The notes beneath the pieces were generated by a model. That model was not told where the DNA came from, ran no database searches, and saw only the letters and a program-made list of their open reading frames with translations. From the NCBI RefSeq assembly GCF_011752815.1, contig NZ_VWWV01000001.1, forward strand, positions 1,364,001 to 1,428,000: 64,000 nt of DNA. The letters run 5' to 3'. Position 1 is the stretch's first letter. Each line of letters starts with the position of its first letter. Both the position numbers and the translations under genes were made by a program. Positions 1-8,429 of the stretch are shown here, piece after piece. This stretch comes from Enterobacter sp. Cy-643. Its GTDB lineage: Bacteria > Pseudomonadota > Gammaproteobacteria > Enterobacterales > Enterobacteriaceae.

Positions 1-94
1 GTCAGGAGTATTATTGATGTCCTTATTCCTGCAGCAGTAGACCCGGTAATGAGGACTCCTGAACGTTATCGAAGACTCATTGGGAACAGCCGCT

Positions 95-616
95 ATGAAA
101 CAATTGGCCTTTTTACTGCTCATTATTACTGGTTCAGCTTCTGCAGCCCCTTCAATAGAGGTGGGATTTTCTCCGGAAGGTAGTGCACAACAGCTTGTAC
201 TAAATACCATCAATTCAGCGCACTCCTCTATCGAGATGGTTGCATATGCATTTCAGGCCCACGATATTGCTGCTGCACTGGATGCAGCCCAACAACGAGG
301 CGTTAGAGTACAAGTCGTTATCGATAAACGTCGAAATAAAGGCAGTACATCACTGGCGGCAATGCGCGACATTACTCGCCATGGAGTGGAGCTGCGCATT
401 GATGGGCATTACCATATTCAGCACGATAAGATGATGATTGTTGATGGCTCAACTGTAGAAACAGGTTCATTTAATTATGCAAAATCAGCAGAGTACGATA
501 ACAGCGAGAATGTCATCGTTATGAAAAACATGCCCCACATCGTGTCTCAGTATCAGGAACATTTTGCTTCCCGGTGGGCAATATCTGAACCCTTCGAACT
601 TAAAACACAGGGTTAG
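95..616 (+). CDS. Secreted phospholipase D family nuclease (Nuc-like)
   Basis: The protein has about 173 residues and one HKD catalytic motif, H-D-K-M-M-I-V-D followed by G-S-F-N, near residues 109-127. A single HKD half is typical of Nuc-type endonucleases, which act as dimers that cut DNA non-specifically. The N-terminus MKQLAFLLLIITGSASA is a clear signal peptide, so a periplasmic or secreted location is likely. The ATG at 95 is preferred over an in-frame TTG at 80 because it begins exactly at the signal peptide. No operon partner is visible. Family membership is firm; DNA as substrate is inferred from the family. Confidence 0.85.
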   Translation: MKQLAFLLLIITGSASAAPSIEVGFSPEGSAQQLVLNTINSAHSSIEMVAYAFQAHDIAAALDAAQQRGVRVQVVIDKRRNKGSTSLAAMRDITRHGVELRIDGHYHIQHDKMMIVDGSTVETGSFNYAKSAEYDNSENVIVMKNMPHIVSQYQEHFASRWAISEPFELKTQG

Positions 617-718
617 TCACTCTTCACTTTAGCGGCCTTTAACGTCAGTATCTCGCTCAAAGCAGCCGGGTAATTTTTGCCTAAACAATAGGCTTAACGA
701 GGAATGGGCCACCTCCTG

Positions 719-979
719 TTAGTGCTCAACAATCCACAAAAGCGACACCACCGGCAGGGCGAAAATAACGACAAAAATGGTCAGTTCTTCGCCCCAGCCA
801 TAGCCTACTTTAATGACGCCGATCAGCATATTTACCGCCGCAATCAGGCACCACAGTACCGCAAAGCCTCGGGCGATAATCGCCTGAGCCGGCGGGTAGT
901 CCGGGGTAAACAGACGGATAAGCAGGTAACAGCCGCTGGCGAGCAAAAAGCCGCTCAGCAGAAATAACAACGTTCGCAT
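719..979 (-). CDS. Small inner-membrane protein, function unknown
   Basis: This 86-residue protein consists almost entirely of hydrophobic stretches, giving about three likely membrane helices (residues 4-24, 33-56 and 66-84). A GGAG ribosome site lies 7 bases before the ATG at 979. It is downstream of and co-directional with the two SDR genes, about 60 bp beyond the end of the second, but a strong hairpin sits in that gap and it may be a separate unit. I do not recognise a named family. Confidence 0.6.
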   Translation of the reverse strand: MRTLLFLLSGFLLASGCYLLIRLFTPDYPPAQAIIARGFAVLWCLIAAVNMLIGVIKVGYGWGEELTIFVVIFALPVVSLLWIVEH

Positions 980-997
980 AAAACACTCCAGGAAATG

Positions 998-1032
998 GCC
1001 TGCGGCTTAACTTTGCAAGATAAGCCGCAGGC
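998..1032 (-). repeat. Perfect hairpin between SDR gene and small membrane gene
   Basis: GCCTGCGGCTTA at 998-1009 and TAAGCCGCAGGC at 1021-1032 form a perfect 12-bp stem with an 11-nt loop. It lies 8 bases after the stop codon of the SDR gene on the minus strand. There is no U-run, so it is either a 3'-end-stabilising or attenuating structure or a weak terminator. Confidence 0.65.
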
Positions 1033-1039
1033 GGGGGAT

Positions 1040-1936
1040 TTACTGCCGGGGAGTCAGCAGGTCGCCTAAACCAATACGCTGCAAAAACGCCTTGCGGATA
1101 CGGTCGGCCACGGCGTTGACCACTTCGGCCCCGTCGTCAGAGGGATCAACGTGCACGCGGAACGGGCGTTTGCCATACGGGGCATTCACAATATCCACCA
1201 TCGCCGCCGCCACGTCGGCAACGTCGGCATCCTCTGGCTCACAGGCGGCCAGGCCTTTCAGGGCTTCATCTTCCAGTCCAGCGGTTGGGCCTGTCTGGGT
1301 CCAGGCCCGCTCACGTTCGCTGTCCGCGGGCTTACCGGAGTGCAGGAAATGGTTGGTGCCTTTGGTAAAAGCCCCCGGCACCAGAATCGAGCTTTCAATG
1401 CCCCAGCGGCTCAGTTCGGCGGCATAGCTGACGGCCACGGCGTCCATTGCGGCTTTGGCGGCAAAATAAGGTGCCAGATAAGGCGGAGTGCCGCCCCGAG
1501 TGCTGCTGCTGCCGACCCACAGCACCAGGCCTTTTCTCTGCTGACGCAGATAAGGCAGCGCCGCCCGGTTAACCCGCTGGGTGCCCAGCACGTTAATGTC
1601 GAAGAGCTGGCTGAACTGCTCCGGCAGAAATGCCTCGGCGGGGCCGAAGGACATATGCCCGGCATTGTGCACCACGACGTCCAGCCGGCCTTGCTCCGCG
1701 ATGATGTGCGCGACTGCCGCCTCCGCAGAAGCCTCGGACTGCACGTCCAGCTCGATGGCGCGAAGATCCACGCCGTGTTGCCGCGAATACTCTCGCAGGC
1801 TTTCAACCTGGGGAGCATTGCGAGCTGAAATATCGCGCATACTGGCGTAAACGGTGTGCCCGGCATGGGCGAGGGCGCGCGCGGATAAGGCACCAAAGCC
1901 GCTGGATGCGCCGGTTATCAGTATGATTTGCTGCAT
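1040..1936 (-). CDS. SDR family oxidoreductase
   Basis: A classical/extended short-chain dehydrogenase of 298 residues. The N-terminal cofactor loop is T-G-A-S-S-G-F-G, the structural motif H-N-A-G-H follows, and the active site has S-S in the middle with Y-x-x-x-K as Y-F-A-A-K. It should act as an NAD(P)-dependent carbonyl or alcohol oxidoreductase; the substrate is unknown. The start at 1936 was chosen for an AGGAG site 7 bases upstream and because the Rossmann strand starts right there. It follows a second SDR gene by 25 bp, so the two are probably co-transcribed and controlled by the divergent LysR gene. Confidence 0.87.
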   Translation of the reverse strand: MQQIILITGASSGFGALSARALAHAGHTVYASMRDISARNAPQVESLREYSRQHGVDLRAIELDVQSEASAEAAVAHIIAEQGRLDVVVHNAGHMSFGPAEAFLPEQFSQLFDINVLGTQRVNRAALPYLRQQRKGLVLWVGSSSTRGGTPPYLAPYFAAKAAMDAVAVSYAAELSRWGIESSILVPGAFTKGTNHFLHSGKPADSERERAWTQTGPTAGLEDEALKGLAACEPEDADVADVAAAMVDIVNAPYGKRPFRVHVDPSDDGAEVVNAVADRIRKAFLQRIGLGDLLTPRQ

Positions 1937-1961
1937 GTTTGTCTCCTGTTGGTCGCCAGTC

Positions 1962-2699
1962 TTATGCAAAGCCGCCGTTAACGCGGATAACCTGAGAATT
2001 CACCCAGCTGCCGTCAGGGCCAGCTAATGTCGCCACAATACTGGCGATTTCCTCTGGCGTGCCGATGCGTCCCAGCGGGGCGAGGCTGGCGATGGCCTGA
2101 ATTTGCTCTTCGGTTTTACCGTTCAGGAACAGGTCGGTGCCGGTTGGCCCCGGTGCAACGGCGTTGACGGTGATATTACGGCCACGCAGTTCGTTGGCCA
2201 GGACATGCACCAGGCCTTCAACCCCGGCTTTGGAGGCGATGTAGGGGCCATAGGCCGGGAATGATTTGGCAATAACGCTGGTTGAAAGGGCGATAATGCG
2301 GCCGCCATCCTGCAGAGACTCTGCGGCGTTGGCCAGCACCATAAACGCGCCCCGCAGATTTGTATTGATGATTTTGTCGAACTCGGCCAGGCCTGCCGGA
2401 GTAATTTTCACCATCGGCATAATGCCCGCGCTGTGCACCACCACATCCAGCTGGTTGTGGAGAGCTTTCGCTTCGGCAAACAGACGGGTGACATCGCTTT
2501 CAGAGGAGACATCGGCCTGAATCGCCACGGCGTTCCCGCCGTTGTTTTTAATCGCCTGGACCGTTTCATCGGCGCTGGCTTTATTTCCGGCGTAGTTCAC
2601 CACGACGGTGAAGCCGTCGCGGGCCAGTCTTTCGGCAATTGCCCGGCCAATTCCACGGGAAGCGCCGGTCACCAGGGCAGTTTTCTTTGCAGTCGTCAT
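1962..2699 (-). CDS. SDR family oxidoreductase (FabG-like)
   Basis: A 245-residue classical SDR. Visible motifs are T-G-A-S-R-G-I-G for cofactor binding, an H-S-A-G motif in place of N-N-A-G, the catalytic Ser in A-L-S-T-S, Y-x-x-x-K as Y-I-A-S-K, and the P-G-P-T-G-T loop. The arginine after T-G-A-S and the N-Y-A-G-N segment suggest NADP(H) preference. The start at 2699 has a GGAGAAC site. It is the first gene of a two-SDR unit divergent from a LysR regulator, which suggests an inducible reduction or detoxification pair with unknown substrate. Confidence 0.88.
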   Translation of the reverse strand: MTTAKKTALVTGASRGIGRAIAERLARDGFTVVVNYAGNKASADETVQAIKNNGGNAVAIQADVSSESDVTRLFAEAKALHNQLDVVVHSAGIMPMVKITPAGLAEFDKIINTNLRGAFMVLANAAESLQDGGRIIALSTSVIAKSFPAYGPYIASKAGVEGLVHVLANELRGRNITVNAVAPGPTGTDLFLNGKTEEQIQAIASLAPLGRIGTPEEIASIVATLAGPDGSWVNSQVIRVNGGFA

Positions 2700-2782
2700 G
2701 TTGTTCTCCAGATGCGGTGAGTGAATCGCCCCGAGTGGGCGTGGGTGCATTGTTAATGTTTTTGATTTCGGGATAAATGGTG

Positions 2783-2795
2783 CTAATTTGATTAG
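2783..2795. promoter_or_regulatory. Probable LysR operator
   Basis: CTAAT-TTG-ATTAG is a perfect 5-bp inverted repeat in the divergent intergenic space between the SDR pair and the LysR gene, 28 bp before the LysR start. Its size and position fit a LysR recognition site. Confidence 0.5.
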
Positions 2796-2823
2796 ATAAT
2801 TCCGTTTTGGTTAATAATAGCAG

Positions 2824-3738
2824 ATGGATAAATTTGACACCTTGCAGCTGTTTACCCGCATCGTTGAGCTGGGGAGCTTTGGCCAGGCCGCCGACCAGCT
2901 TGGCATCCCGAGAGCCACGGCGAGTAATGCGATTAAAGACCTGGAAAGCCAGCTTGGCTGCCGTTTGCTGGAGCGCACCACCCGGCACGTACGCGTCTCT
3001 CTCGATGGCCAGGCCTACTATCAGCGCTGCGTCTATATTTTGGCCGAGCTGAATGATGCCGAAGCCGCGCTGCGCCCGGTTGTGGCCCGGCCTCGCGGTA
3101 TCCTGCGTATTGACCTGCAGGGAACGCATGCCTCGCACATCGTTCTGCCGCGGCTGGACGAGTTTCATCGCCGTTATCCGGATATTGAGTTGATTATAAG
3201 CAGCGGCGACAGACTGGTGGATTTAGTCCGCGAGGGGATAGATTGCGTGGTGCGCGCCGGTAAATTACAGGACTCTTCGCTGGTTGCCCGTCATCTGGCT
3301 GATCTGCCGCAAATTGTATGTGCCAGCCCGGATTATCTGGCGGCGTTTGGCGTGCCTGCGCATCCGGACGATCTTGACCAGCACCAGTGCGTGAACTTTT
3401 TCTCGACGACCGGCGGCCTGAATTACCCCTTTGAATTCATTATCGATAACGAGCGACGGGCTTATTCGCCGAAAGGCTGGGTGACGGTCAACGAAGCTGA
3501 GAATTACGTGATCTGTGCGCTACGCGGCTGCGGCCTGGTTCAGCTCCCGCGCTACCACGTTGAACAGGCACTGAACGAAGGTCGGCTGGTAGAAGTGATG
3601 ACTGACTGGCAAAGCCCGGCCATCGCGGTATCCGCGGTGTACACGCAAAACCGGCAGCTGTCGCCGCGGGTGAGGGTGTTTATCGACTGGCTGAAGGAGA
3701 TTTACAGCGCGCGTTTTCCGCCGGAAAACAGAGCGTGA
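2824..3738 (+). CDS. LysR family transcriptional regulator
   Basis: A 304-residue regulator with an N-terminal winged helix (residues 2-60, with helix F-G-Q-A-A-D-Q-L-G-I and the L-E-x-x-L-G-x-x-L-L-E-R-T-T-R signature) and a periplasmic-binding-like effector domain (about 90-290). It resembles the AaeR/DmlR-type branch. It is divergent from the two SDR genes across a 124-bp intergenic region containing a palindrome, so it most likely controls them and itself. The effector is unknown. Confidence 0.9.
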   Translation: MDKFDTLQLFTRIVELGSFGQAADQLGIPRATASNAIKDLESQLGCRLLERTTRHVRVSLDGQAYYQRCVYILAELNDAEAALRPVVARPRGILRIDLQGTHASHIVLPRLDEFHRRYPDIELIISSGDRLVDLVREGIDCVVRAGKLQDSSLVARHLADLPQIVCASPDYLAAFGVPAHPDDLDQHQCVNFFSTTGGLNYPFEFIIDNERRAYSPKGWVTVNEAENYVICALRGCGLVQLPRYHVEQALNEGRLVEVMTDWQSPAIAVSAVYTQNRQLSPRVRVFIDWLKEIYSARFPPENRA

Positions 3739-3829
3739 CATTTTCTGCACAAACATTGAATTTTGCCGCACATCGTTCCCGCGCTGCCGGGGCTATGCTT
3801 CGTCTCCTCAACACATCAGGAGAACGGTT

Positions 3830-4399
3830 ATGTTCAAATGTCTTAGCACTTCACTTATCGTTAGCACGCTCTTATTTACCGCCCAGTCACAGGCCAGCGA
3901 CTTTCGTCTGCTGAGCCATACCATTGCTGACGGCGAGATGCTGAAACCGGCGCAGGTTTTTAACGCATTTGGCTGCCACGGGAACAACGTTTCCCCCGAT
4001 CTTTCCTGGCAAGGCGCACCTAAAGGTACCCGCAGCTTCGCCATTACGGTTTACGATCCGTCTGCGCCGTCAGTCAGCGGCTGGTGGCACTGGACGCTGG
4101 TCAACATTCCCGCCGACGTTCACGCGCTGAAAACCGATGCCGGGAATGTGTCGGGCCAGAATCTGCCTGCCGGGGCCGTACAGGGGCGCAACGACTACGG
4201 TTCCGCCAGTTTCGGCGGGGCTTGCCCACCGCCAGGCTTTAAGTCACACCCGTATTTGTTTACTATCTGGGCTCTGGATACCCCGACGTTACCCGTGACT
4301 GCCGAAAGCAGTGGGGCACTGGTCGGCTATCAGCTTAATGCCCATGTATTAGCCAAAGCGGAGCTACGTCCGGTGTATGGTACTCCCGGTAAAAAATAA
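3830..4399 (+). CDS. YbhB/YbcL family PEBP-like protein, exported
   Basis: The 189-residue protein matches the bacterial phosphatidylethanolamine-binding-protein/Raf-kinase-inhibitor fold: N-x-S-P-x-L-S-W at about 55-62, an A-I-T-V-Y-D-P motif, W-W-H-W and the C-P-P-P-G segment. The first 22 residues are a signal peptide ending S-Q-A-S, like YbcL and unlike cytoplasmic YbhB, so it should be periplasmic. AGGAGA lies just before the ATG. The following AraC gene overlaps its 3' end by 23 bp. The ligand is unknown. Confidence 0.88.
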   Translation: MFKCLSTSLIVSTLLFTAQSQASDFRLLSHTIADGEMLKPAQVFNAFGCHGNNVSPDLSWQGAPKGTRSFAITVYDPSAPSVSGWWHWTLVNIPADVHALKTDAGNVSGQNLPAGAVQGRNDYGSASFGGACPPPGFKSHPYLFTIWALDTPTLPVTAESSGALVGYQLNAHVLAKAELRPVYGTPGKK

Positions 4400-5198
4400 G
4401 CAACAAGACAAGGGCATAGAGCTCACTCGCTACCATGCCCATCAACGTCACGCGCTGCGAAATATGACTTTCTTGCGCCCCGGTTTTTGCCTGGTGCTCC
4501 GGGGCACAAAGATCATGGATCTGCCCGGCGGGAAATGCAGTGCGAGCAGCAACAGCCTGATCTTTTATGCCCCGCATGAGCATATTCCCATGCAGCACAT
4601 TCCGGATGATTCAGGTTACGAGGCTATTGTTGTCTCGTTTTCCGCTCCGGCACTGGCTGAGTTTAACGCCCGCTACAGGGAGGTCACCGCGGCCTGTAGA
4701 CTAATAACCACCACGGCTCCAGTGCCGCTTAGCCCAGACATCCACGAAGCCTGGCAGCGGCTGATCCGCGCCGCGTCCGCCGGAGAGCCCGCCCCGCTGT
4801 TGAATTATCATTTAGAAGGGATGCTGCTGCGCCTGGCGCTAGCCGGCTATAGCGTTGCAGCCAAAGCGCCGTTATCCACACTCAGCCAGCAGATAACGGC
4901 CCACATCGCCGAAGATCCCGCCGTGCCTCATACTCTGGAACACTTTGCCCAGCGGCTTGGCCTGAGTCTTTCAACGCTGAACCGGCGAATCAAAGCGGAG
5001 GGGCAGAGCTTTCGTCAGATCCAGGAGGACGTCCGGCTTTCCCTTGCTATGGAATATGTGCAAACCACCGATACGCCCCTGGGGAGAATAGCGGAACAGG
5101 TCGGCTACGCCTCGCTGTCCCGTTTTATCAGTCGGTTTCGCCTTCGCTATAGCTTAACGCCTGGCGCGCTAAGGAAAGCGATTCACGGCCCTAAATAG
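4377..5198 (+). CDS. AraC family transcriptional regulator
   Basis: The C-terminal 100 residues contain two helix-turn-helix units typical of AraC/XylS proteins (F-A-Q-R-L-G-L-S-L-S-T-L-N-R-R and I-A-E-Q-V-G-Y-A-S-L-S-R-F-I-S-R-F). The N-terminal part is a cupin-like sensor. The start at 4377 overlaps the upstream PEBP-like gene by 23 bp without an obvious ribosome site; a later Met (codon 30) is possible. The overlap implies co-transcription. Its 3' end overlaps the convergent hydrolase gene by 8 bp. Confidence 0.85.
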   Translation: MVLPVKNKQQDKGIELTRYHAHQRHALRNMTFLRPGFCLVLRGTKIMDLPGGKCSASSNSLIFYAPHEHIPMQHIPDDSGYEAIVVSFSAPALAEFNARYREVTAACRLITTTAPVPLSPDIHEAWQRLIRAASAGEPAPLLNYHLEGMLLRLALAGYSVAAKAPLSTLSQQITAHIAEDPAVPHTLEHFAQRLGLSLSTLNRRIKAEGQSFRQIQEDVRLSLAMEYVQTTDTPLGRIAEQVGYASLSRFISRFRLRYSLTPGALRKAIHGPK

Positions 5199-6135
5199 AG
5201 ACAGGCTGGAACGGCAGCCCCAGAGACTCGACAAATGCTTTAACCTGCGGATACCACAGCTTCACGCCCGCTTTGCTGTCGGCAAAGTCATGGGAGTTTT
5301 TGCCGAAGGTGCCGATATCGATCATTCGGGCATGCCCGGCGTCGCCTTCCGCGTTGCCGGTGTAGGCATTAAACATTTGTTCCGGCATCGGCTGCGGCCA
5401 GAGCTGGTCGTTATCGCCATAGAACCACACCGACGGGTAGCGAGCCTGTTTGCCTATCGCGCCATAGGTGCGTACCAGATTTTGCTGCCAGCCTTCACAT
5501 TTTGGCTGGCGCAGACCGCCCGAGAAATTAATCACGCCCAGCACGCCGGGAAGGGGATGTGTACTCAGCGCCATCGTCACCAGCCCGCCGTCAGACTGGC
5601 CGGCAATCACAATGCGTGAGCGGTCAACGTAGGGCAGTTTGACCAGTTCTTTGAGGGCGGCAGCCACGCCATCTGCTTCATCAAACGCGTGACGACGCAC
5701 ATCGCAACCGTCTTTCGGGTAGTCGCCGCCGGAGGCCGCAAAACCTTCCCGCATCGGAATCGCGACCGCAAATCCCCGATGAACAAATACTGAGGCAATT
5801 TGAAGATGCCTGGCGCGAGGCTGCAGGCGGGCATTGCCAGGGTTTTTACCGTGATTCATCACCAGCAGCGGAAAAGGACCGTCACCCGGCGGTTTATAGA
5901 GCGTGGTTTCCAGCTCAACGGTTTTACCCTCAACCTGTACCGGCAGCATAACCACCTGCTCATTGAGCTGGCGAGCCATTGGCGGGGATGAAGACGAGTA
6001 GTTTCCGGCGGAACTGCAGCCGCTGACGCTGAGAAGAAGTGCCGCAACCGGCAGCCCGGTGAAGAGATGAAACAAAGAACCGGAGCGCTGTGGCTCCTGA
6101 AATAGAGGTGCTATCAGCCACTTTATGGAACCCAT
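5191..6135 (-). CDS. Alpha/beta hydrolase lipoprotein (dienelactone-hydrolase-like)
   Basis: A 314-residue alpha/beta hydrolase with nucleophile elbow G-Q-S-D-G-G, an oxyanion-side M-N-H-G-K segment and a late D-x-x-D-x-W stretch. The acid/base residues are probably the Asp in Y-G-D-N-D and the His in N-S-H-D-F. A lipobox S-V-S-G-C near residue 40 predicts a lipid-anchored envelope enzyme. The leader is unusually long; an AGGG site supports the ATG at 6135, but a TTG about 20 residues before the Cys is possible. It converges on and slightly overlaps the AraC gene. The substrate is unknown. Confidence 0.78.
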   Translation of the reverse strand: MGSIKWLIAPLFQEPQRSGSLFHLFTGLPVAALLLSVSGCSSAGNYSSSSPPMARQLNEQVVMLPVQVEGKTVELETTLYKPPGDGPFPLLVMNHGKNPGNARLQPRARHLQIASVFVHRGFAVAIPMREGFAASGGDYPKDGCDVRRHAFDEADGVAAALKELVKLPYVDRSRIVIAGQSDGGLVTMALSTHPLPGVLGVINFSGGLRQPKCEGWQQNLVRTYGAIGKQARYPSVWFYGDNDQLWPQPMPEQMFNAYTGNAEGDAGHARMIDIGTFGKNSHDFADSKAGVKLWYPQVKAFVESLGLPFQPVSI

Positions 6136-6168
6136 CTGTTTACCCTGACAAAAAATACTGCGGTTGAA

Positions 6169-6816
6169 TTATGCCGTGTCGTCAACGGACGGCTGTTGTT
6201 TTGCATACAAATAAACCGATGCCCGGGAGACGCCCAGATGCTGCGCCACGGTTTCCATCGACTTACGGATATCCAGTAATCCTTCTTTTTTCAGCGTCTG
6301 CAACAGCGCAATTCTTTCCGAAGTTTTCAGCGCGCGCGGCGTCGTGGCTATACCCGCCGCATAACGATCGATTCTTAGCCTGATGGCTTCGGACCCTGCG
6401 GGCTCGATATGTTCCTCCACGGGGCCTGGGCTGGTGTCAGTGAAGCGGGCAAGCGCGCTTTGCATTCCTCGGAACAAGGTCATATCCAGATTCAGGCAAA
6501 GGGCGGCAACATAGTTCCCGGCGTCATCTTTCAGCCCAATAGAGGTGCTTTTTACCGGTCTTCCGTCGGCAAACTGGTTGGCATAATTGGCGATCACCGT
6601 CGGGAAATCTGGGGAGGCGATGCGCGCCAGCCCCATTTCCGTGGCGCCCTGGCCAACCTCGCGGCCAGACAGGTTGTTGTGGATGGAGAGAATAGAGTGC
6701 TCGGGCTGCGTCAGGTCGTGCACCACCACCTCGCAAAAAGGCGCGAAGGTTTCACTCAACCCCTGGGCGATGTTTTCGAGCTGGTCGAGCAGGGCACTGT
6801 TTTCTGATTTTGACAC
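6169..6816 (-). CDS. YheO/DauR-type PAS-HTH transcriptional regulator
   Basis: A 215-residue protein with an N-terminal YheO-like PAS domain (residues about 8-125, with C-E-V-V-V-H-D-L near the start and K-S-T-S-I-G-L-K) and a C-terminal helix-turn-helix (about 165-210, with V-A-Q-H-L-G-V-S-R-A-S-V-Y-L-Y). The start is GTG at 6816 with an AGGAG site 7 bases upstream. It is the third gene of a ridA / ammonia-lyase / regulator unit with 17-23 bp gaps. The related DauR controls D-arginine catabolism, so a role in amino-acid-responsive control of this operon is inferred. Confidence 0.85.
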   Translation of the reverse strand: MSKSENSALLDQLENIAQGLSETFAPFCEVVVHDLTQPEHSILSIHNNLSGREVGQGATEMGLARIASPDFPTVIANYANQFADGRPVKSTSIGLKDDAGNYVAALCLNLDMTLFRGMQSALARFTDTSPGPVEEHIEPAGSEAIRLRIDRYAAGIATTPRALKTSERIALLQTLKKEGLLDIRKSMETVAQHLGVSRASVYLYAKQQPSVDDTA

Positions 6817-6833
6817 TCTATTTCTCCTGTTAA

Positions 6834-7808
6834 TTAACGCGGGCCGGCGAGGTACTCAGCGTAGCGGCTGATATCGACGTTGCCGCCGCTGATGATAATC
6901 CCGATTCGCTTCCCGCGCAGGCTCTCTTTCATTCCGCGCGCGGCGGCAAAGCCAAGGCAGCCCGTCGGCTCGACCACCATTTTCATCCGCTCGGCGAAAA
7001 ACTTCATCGAATCGATCAGCGCTTCATCAGTGGCGGTGAAAATGTCGTCCACGTTCTGGCAAATCATCTGGAAGGTGTAGTCCCCGAGGAAGGTGGTTTG
7101 TGCGCCGTCGGCGATGGTTTTGGGCGTATCAATCCGCACAATTTGGCGACGCCTGAGTGACTGCTGGGCATCGTTCCCGGCTTCCGGCTCCACGCCGTAC
7201 ACTTTACAGCTGGGGGAAAGGTGTCGCGCCGCCAGCGCGCAGCCGGAAATCAATCCGCCGCCGCCCAGGCAGACAAACAGCGCGTCCAGCTCGCCAACTT
7301 CGTCAAACAGCTCTTTCGCCGCGGTGCCCTGGCCGGCAATGACGTGCGGGTGATCGTAAGGCGGGATCAGCGTCAGGCCATATTTGTTAGCCAGATCTTT
7401 GCCGATTTGCTGGCGGTCTTCGGTGTAGCGGTTATAGAGAATGACTTTGCCACCGTATTCGCGCGTGGCGGCAATTTTTGCCGCCGGGGCATCTTCCGGC
7501 ATCACGATGGCGGCCGGGATCCCCAGCAGCCTTGCGGAGAGCGCAATCGCCTGGGCGTGGTTCCCGGAGGAGAAGGCCACCACGCCCGCTTTTTTTTGCT
7601 CCGGCGTAAACTGAGCAAGCGCGTTCATGGCCCCACGGAACTTAAACGCCCCCATTCGCTGGTAGTTTTCGCACTTGAAAAAGACGTCGGCGCCAAACTC
7701 TTCATTCACGGTACGGGATGTCATGACCGGGGTGCGGTTGGCATGGCCTGCAATGCGCTGGGCCGCCGCGACCACATCCTCATAAACGGGGAGAACTAAT
7801 TCACTCAT
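6834..7808 (-). CDS. PLP-dependent ammonia-lyase (threonine dehydratase / 3-hydroxyaspartate dehydratase family)
   Basis: A 324-residue fold-type-II PLP enzyme. The cofactor lysine is in G-A-F-K-F-R-G-A (about residue 55), the substrate loop is S-S-G-N-H-A-Q, and the phosphate-binding loop is G-G-G-G-L-I-S-G. It lacks a C-terminal ACT domain, so it is the short catabolic or serine-racemase-like form; closest in feel to threo-3-hydroxyaspartate ammonia-lyases and biodegradative dehydratases. Such enzymes release enamine/imine intermediates, which fits the RidA gene 23 bp upstream. The exact substrate is not determinable. Confidence 0.85.
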   Translation of the reverse strand: MSELVLPVYEDVVAAAQRIAGHANRTPVMTSRTVNEEFGADVFFKCENYQRMGAFKFRGAMNALAQFTPEQKKAGVVAFSSGNHAQAIALSARLLGIPAAIVMPEDAPAAKIAATREYGGKVILYNRYTEDRQQIGKDLANKYGLTLIPPYDHPHVIAGQGTAAKELFDEVGELDALFVCLGGGGLISGCALAARHLSPSCKVYGVEPEAGNDAQQSLRRRQIVRIDTPKTIADGAQTTFLGDYTFQMICQNVDDIFTATDEALIDSMKFFAERMKMVVEPTGCLGFAAARGMKESLRGKRIGIIISGGNVDISRYAEYLAGPR

Positions 7809-7831
7809 TTTGCCACCTTTAAACGGTTGTC

Positions 7832-8221
7832 TTATTCAGAGAGCGCCACGGCTTCAATTTCAAGCGCCGCGCCGTAATGGAGTTGTGCCACGCCGGCCAC
7901 CGCGCGGGAAGGGCGATGCTGACCGATCCACGCCGCATAAATGCTGTTAAACAGCGGCCAGAGATTGATATCAGTGATGTACACCCGCACGGAGACAAGA
8001 TGTTGTTTTGTCACGCCCGCGCAGGCCAGGCAAGACTCAATATTCTGCAGCACCAGCTGGGCCTGTTCTTCGAACGGCGCTTCGCAGCGAGGCGTGCCGT
8101 CCGCCGCCACGGGAAGCTGACCGGAAATAAACACCAAACCGCCTGCGGTAGCGGTATGGGAATAGTGCCCCACGGGGGGAGGAACTTGTTCGATATTGCG
8201 CAGCGTAATGTCCGGGGCCAT
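7832..8221 (-). CDS. RidA family enamine/imine deaminase
   Basis: A 129-residue Rid/YjgF/UK114 protein. Visible features are the central G-G-L-V-F-I-S-G-Q-L-P, the V-x-V-Y-I-T-D strand and P-S-R-A-V-A-G-V, whose arginine binds the substrate carboxylate, with a Glu near the C-terminus. It hydrolyses reactive enamine/imine intermediates made by PLP enzymes. The start at 8221 has GAGAGGA upstream. It heads a three-gene operon with the ammonia-lyase, an arrangement that makes direct metabolic sense. Its sequence differs from housekeeping RidA, so it is probably a specialised paralogue. Confidence 0.88.
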   Translation of the reverse strand: MAPDITLRNIEQVPPPVGHYSHTATAGGLVFISGQLPVAADGTPRCEAPFEEQAQLVLQNIESCLACAGVTKQHLVSVRVYITDINLWPLFNSIYAAWIGQHRPSRAVAGVAQLHYGAALEIEAVALSE

Positions 8222-8429
8222 GTATCCTCTCAACTCAGTCAGGTTTAGACGAATAATCTATATCTGGACTAAATGTTGATCAAGAGGTTTTCAACCGGGA
8301 AAGCAACAAGGGGAGACGGCGGTGAGGCGGCAGGGAGGAGAGAGCCCGTAGCGCGGTTGTTAGAGCAGGAAATGGCAATGTGTTACTATAATAAAAATGG
8401 GATCTGAAGGGTTTAGGGATTATAACGGT

